In this document: positions 7,278 through 9,641 of the stretch, one piece after another
Layout of the letters: every line of letters begins with the position of its first letter
Numbering within the stretch: position 1 is the stretch's first letter
Notes under the pieces: generated by a model
Told to the model about the DNA's origin: nothing
The model's database searches: none
What the model saw: the letters and a program-made list of their open reading frames with translations, nothing else
Assembly (NCBI GenBank): GCA_902795875.1
Contig: CADBND010000016.1
Coordinates: 1-9,641, forward strand
Length of the DNA: 9,641 nt
Direction: 5' to 3'
Origin: an uncultured Erysipelotrichaceae bacterium
GTDB taxonomy: Bacteria > Bacillota_I > Bacilli_A > Erysipelotrichales > Erysipelotrichaceae
Translations under genes and position numbers: made by a program

Positions 7278-7306
7278 TGAAAAGCAGGATCCTTTATATT
7301 ATCATT
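7278..7306 (+). promoter_or_regulatory. Sigma-A-type promoter of the methionine uptake operon
   Basis: TTGAAA (7278-7283) and TATCAT (7301-7306) are spaced by 17 bases, close to the sigma-A consensus; TATTAT at 7298 is an overlapping alternative -10. Transcription would begin near 7313, just before the T-box leader. The -35 abuts the T run of the preceding terminator, so there is almost no spare DNA between the two units. Confidence 0.7.
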
Positions 7307-7311
7307 TAGAC

Positions 7312-7543
7312 AAGGCTGAGAAGAGAAGAGTAAGCAGATCGATGAGCCTAGAGAGTCTTTGGCTGGTGGAAAAAGATGTCGGAGGTCTGGTGAACATGGT
7401 CTTGGAGTTGCTTCCCCGATATTAGGGGTGGACGTCTGCACACGTTACAGTGCTAGGATATGTTTGTATCTGAATTGAGGTGCCTGGTGCACGAATTAAG
7501 GTGGTAACACGATGAATGAGTCGTCCTTATGGGCGGCTTTTTT
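7312..7543 (+). ncRNA. T-box riboswitch (tRNA-Met-responsive leader)
   Basis: A roughly 230-nt cis-acting leader with the standard T-box order. The stem I region includes an AGAGAG segment and a distal hairpin (TCTTT...AAAGA around GGCTGGTGG). The apparent specifier loop reads GTGAACATGGTC, with ATG (7396-7398) as the codon-like specifier for methionine. A short CCCC/GGGG hairpin (7414-7428) and a stem III-like hairpin precede the T-box sequence AAGGTGGTAACACG (7498-7511). In the antiterminator, TAAGG (7497-7501) can pair with CCTTA (7525-7529), exposing the bulge TGGT (7502-7505) to bind the acceptor end of a tRNA with discriminator A, which is compatible with tRNA-Met. The CCTTA segment also contributes to the terminator, giving the on/off switch. 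Uncharged tRNA would stabilise the antiterminator and switch on metQNI. The T-box class is near certain. The AUG specifier rests on motif position and on the downstream genes. Confidence 0.93.
7518..7543 (+). terminator. T-box regulated terminator
   Basis: GAGTCGTCC (7518-7526) pairs with GGGCGGCTT (7531-7539), including three internal G-U pairs and one terminal G-U, around the loop TTAT and followed by a six-T run (7538-7543). Its left arm and loop overlap the 3' half of the antiterminator, so the two structures are mutually exclusive. Confidence 0.88.
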
Positions 7544-7595
7544 GTTTCCAGACCCCGGATACAAATGAAAAATGTAATAAGAAAGGGGACAAAAG

Positions 7596-8447
7596 ATGAA
7601 AAAGATTATTACATTACTGCTCGCATTACTTACTGTACTGACACTGGCCGGCTGCGGTTCAAAACCGGCGGATGGCGGTGATCAGCCCGCTGCGGAAGAC
7701 AAGAAGATCACAGTCGGTGTGAATCCTGTTCCGCATGCGGAGATCCTTGAGAATGCAGTCAAACCGGTCTTGGCAGAAGCAGGCTGGGAACTTGAGGTCG
7801 TTGTTTATGAAGACTATGTACTTCCAAACGAGAACCTGGTCGCCGGGGAACTGGATGCCAACTATTTCCAGACGCTGGGCTACATGAACAATCAGAATGA
7901 TACACACGGCTGGTCATTAAAGGCTGTAAAGGGCGTTCATATCGAACCGATGGGTCTTTATTCCGATAAATATACCGATGTCAAGGATATTCCGGACGGT
8001 GCGACGATCTCCGTTCCGAACGACGAAGACAACAGGACCAGAGCGATCGAATTCCTGATCGCCAGCGGTTTCCTGAATCCGATCGAGGGTGAACTGTCTG
8101 CCAATACGGTCAACGGCAACGCCGAGGCCAATCCGCGTGGATTCGAGATCGTTGAACTTGAAGCCGCACAGCTTCCGCGTGCTTTGGCTGATGTCGATGC
8201 ATCCGTCATCAACGGGAACTACGCACTGGGTGCCGACCTTCCGGCAACGCATCCTGCTTTAACGATCGAGTCATTCGATGCGGAAACTTCGATCAGACGT
8301 ACAAACTTCATCGTCGTTGTCGAGGGCAATGAGAATTCGGAAAAGATCCAGGCTCTGGTAGCTGCGGTCACTTCCGATGCGGTACAGAAGTATATCGATG
8401 ATACCTACAAGGGTGCCGTCATCACTTCTTTCGTAGATCCGCAATAA
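7596..8447 (+). CDS. metQ: Methionine ABC transporter substrate-binding lipoprotein
   Basis: A 283-residue lipoprotein of the NlpA/MetQ family that captures methionine outside the membrane and delivers it to MetNI. A signal peptide ends in the lipobox LAGC, with lipidated Cys20. The mature protein has the family blocks VGVNPVPHAEIL, YEDYVLPNENLVAGELDANYFQ, EPMGLYS, ISVPNDEDNRTRAIEFL and AAQLPRALADVDASVINGNYAL, which line the ligand cleft in known family members. AAGGGGAC at about 7583-7590 is the ribosome binding site for the ATG at 7596. The gene comes first after the T-box leader and is followed by metN and metI, which supports methionine rather than another ligand. Binding of D-methionine or related compounds cannot be excluded from sequence. 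Confidence 0.95.
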   Translation: MKKIITLLLALLTVLTLAGCGSKPADGGDQPAAEDKKITVGVNPVPHAEILENAVKPVLAEAGWELEVVVYEDYVLPNENLVAGELDANYFQTLGYMNNQNDTHGWSLKAVKGVHIEPMGLYSDKYTDVKDIPDGATISVPNDEDNRTRAIEFLIASGFLNPIEGELSANTVNGNAEANPRGFEIVELEAAQLPRALADVDASVINGNYALGADLPATHPALTIESFDAETSIRRTNFIVVVEGNENSEKIQALVAAVTSDAVQKYIDDTYKGAVITSFVDPQ

Positions 8448-8475
8448 ATAGCATATAGAAAAAAACAATAACGTG

Positions 8476-8504
8476 GAAATGTTCAGATTCCGTCTGAACA
8501 TTTC
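8476..8504 (+). repeat. Perfect 12-bp inverted repeat (hairpin) between metQ and metN
   Basis: GAAATGTTCAGA (8476-8487) and TCTGAACATTTC (8493-8504) form a 12-bp perfect stem with the loop TTCCG. Only an interrupted T tract (TGTTTCTT) follows, so termination would be partial at best. Likely roles are a leaky terminator or a 3' stabiliser of the metQ message, giving more binding protein than transporter. It sits 9 bases upstream of the metN ribosome binding site. Confidence 0.8.
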
Positions 8505-8513
8505 TGTTTCTTA

Positions 8514-8518
8514 AGAGG
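8514..8518 (+). promoter_or_regulatory. Ribosome binding site of metN (decides the start)
   Basis: AGAGG ends 1 base before the ATG at 8520 but 7 bases before the ATG at 8526. Only the second spacing is workable, so the metN start is placed at 8526 and the protein begins MIKLENV. Confidence 0.75.
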
Positions 8519-8525
8519 TATGGGA

Positions 8526-9494
8526 ATGATCAAACTGGAAAACGTATGTAAAAGCTTCGATGATCTGGATGTCCTGAAGGACATTTCCCTGGAGATCAAC
8601 GATAATGAGATCTACGGCATCATCGGTCAGAGCGGTGCCGGAAAGTCGACTCTTTTGCGATGCATCAACGGGTTAGAAGACTATCAGTCCGGAAAGATCT
8701 TTGTCGATGATGTGCTTGTATCGAATAAAGACAAGAAAAGCCTTCATCTATTGCAGAAGAATATGGGGATGATCTTTCAGAATTTCAATCTGCTGGAAAG
8801 ACTGGATGTCTATGACAATGTGGCTTTGCCGATGAAGTTCTGGGGCATGAAGACCAATACGCCCGAGGCGAAGAAAAAGATCGAAGGTCTGATCAGGATG
8901 GTCGGCTTGGAAGACAAGATGCATGCCCGTCCGCGGGAACTTTCCGGCGGTCAGAAACAGCGTGTCGCCATTGCCAGAGCATTGGTCCTGGATCCGAAGA
9001 TCTTACTGTGCGATGAGGCGACTTCAGCTCTTGATCCGGCGATCACCAGAGGCATACTGACCCTGCTGCAGCAGATCCATAAGGATATGGGGATCACGAT
9101 CATCGTGGTGACGCATCAGATGGAGGTCGTCAAACAGATCTGTGAGAAGGTGGCTTTCATCAAAGAGGGAAGAGTCGTCGCGATCGGCAAGCCGGAAGAA
9201 CTGTTCATCCATCCGAACAAGGATATCAAGTCCTTCCTGCATGAAGATTCCGATCTGCTTCCGGATGATGGCGTGAACATTCAGCTGTTCTTCACTGATG
9301 AGAGTGCGGATGAACCGATCATCTCGAATATGGCAAGAAAGCTGAATATCGATTTCTCGATCTCGTGGGCTAAACTGGAGGATTTCCGTTCCCATATCTA
9401 CGGTTCTCTGGTCATAACGGTGAACGAGGAAGACAGGGAAAAGGTGTTGGAATATCTGGATAGTGTGAAAGTGTTATGGGAGGTGCTGAACTGA
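8526..9494 (+). CDS. metN: Methionine ABC transporter ATP-binding protein
   Basis: A 322-residue cytoplasmic ATPase that powers the MetNI methionine importer. ABC motifs are complete: Walker A GQSGAGKS (34-41), Q-loop Gln85, signature LSGGQKQR (139-146), Walker B ILLCDE (159-164, catalytic Glu164), and the switch His197. The last 70 or so residues (about 252-322) match the NIL/ACT-like domain found in MetN proteins, where binding of intracellular methionine shuts the transporter down (trans-inhibition, known from E. coli MetNI). The start is set at 8526 from ribosome binding site spacing; an in-frame ATG at 8520 would add two residues. The gene lies 78 bases after metQ, behind a hairpin, and its stop is one base from the metI start, indicating translational coupling. 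NIL domain plus metQ and the T-box make methionine the confident substrate. Confidence 0.96.
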   Translation: MIKLENVCKSFDDLDVLKDISLEINDNEIYGIIGQSGAGKSTLLRCINGLEDYQSGKIFVDDVLVSNKDKKSLHLLQKNMGMIFQNFNLLERLDVYDNVALPMKFWGMKTNTPEAKKKIEGLIRMVGLEDKMHARPRELSGGQKQRVAIARALVLDPKILLCDEATSALDPAITRGILTLLQQIHKDMGITIIVVTHQMEVVKQICEKVAFIKEGRVVAIGKPEELFIHPNKDIKSFLHEDSDLLPDDGVNIQLFFTDESADEPIISNMARKLNIDFSISWAKLEDFRSHIYGSLVITVNEEDREKVLEYLDSVKVLWEVLN

Positions 9495-9495
9495 T

Positions 9496-9641
9496 ATGAT
9501 GGACGTGATACTGACTGCTTCGAAGCAGACACTCTATATGGTCTTCTGGTCGACGCTTCTTTCCGTAATCCTGGGTTTCATTCCGGCGATCATTCTGACT
9601 CTTACGGCACCAGACGGGCTCAGACCGAACCGGATCGTCTA
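9496..9641 (+). CDS. metI: Methionine ABC transporter permease, N-terminal fragment (cut by window end)
   Basis: The first 48 codons of an inner-membrane permease. The visible sequence has the N-terminal TLYMVFWSTLLSVILGFIPAIIL segment (split here as TLYMVFWSTLL and SVILGFIPAIIL), which corresponds to the first transmembrane helix region of MetI/MetP, followed by a polar loop LTAPDGLRPNR. Its position directly after metN (one-base gap) and after metQ supports the assignment. GGGAGG at 9478-9483 is a ribosome binding site 12 bases before the ATG at 9496; a second ATG follows at 9499. The rest of the gene lies outside the window. Confidence 0.9.
   Translation, partial: MMDVILTASKQTLYMVFWSTLLSVILGFIPAIILTLTAPDGLRPNRIV

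Noticed and set aside
7312..7543. SAM (S-box) riboswitch upstream of metQ
   Set aside because: The leader carries T-box hallmarks: the GGTGG T-box sequence, the AGAGAG and GGCTGGTGG stem I elements, and antiterminator/terminator overlap. None of the S-box core was seen.

Overview
The window (about 9.6 kb, moderate GC) reads like a Bacillota chromosome segment. The RpoB/RpoC sequences are of the Firmicutes/Mollicutes type. There is a T-box leader, strong AGGAGG-type ribosome binding sites precede rpoC and metQ, and stem-plus-U-run terminators end several units. RpoC wording such as VSEFFISTHG suggests the Erysipelotrichia/Mollicutes side of the phylum, but this is an inference from memory of the family and not a firm placement. 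All genes are on the + strand.

Region 1 (1-5003) holds the 3' part of rpoB, then complete rpoC, closed by an intrinsic terminator. The ribosomal/elongation-factor genes (rpsL-rpsG-fusA-tuf) that often follow rpoC in Firmicutes are absent at this position.

Region 2 (5004-7276) holds two tandem, clearly paralogous exported proteins. Each has an N-terminal hydrophobic export segment, a small Ig-like (BIG2-type) module bracketed by two cysteines exactly 52 residues apart, a conserved middle domain of unknown function, and an NlpC/P60-like cysteine peptidase domain with the DCSGF and GHIG motifs. The residue expected third in the NlpC/P60 triad is not recognisable. Both genes lack a usable Shine-Dalgarno sequence. 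Each has a good -10 hexamer only 6-7 nt before its start codon, which predicts leaderless mRNAs. A terminator follows the second gene.

Region 3 (7278-9641) is a methionine uptake operon. A promoter drives a T-box riboswitch with an apparent AUG specifier, an antiterminator with a UGGU bulge, and a terminator. These are followed by metQ (substrate-binding lipoprotein), metN (ATPase with C-terminal NIL domain) and the start of metI (permease, cut by the window edge). Uncharged tRNA-Met is predicted to turn the operon on. A 12-bp perfect hairpin between metQ and metN probably tunes binding-protein to transporter stoichiometry.

The least conventional part is Region 2: the paired envelope peptidase-like proteins and their leaderless expression signals. 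No CRISPR array, insertion sequence, prophage, tRNA or rRNA was seen.
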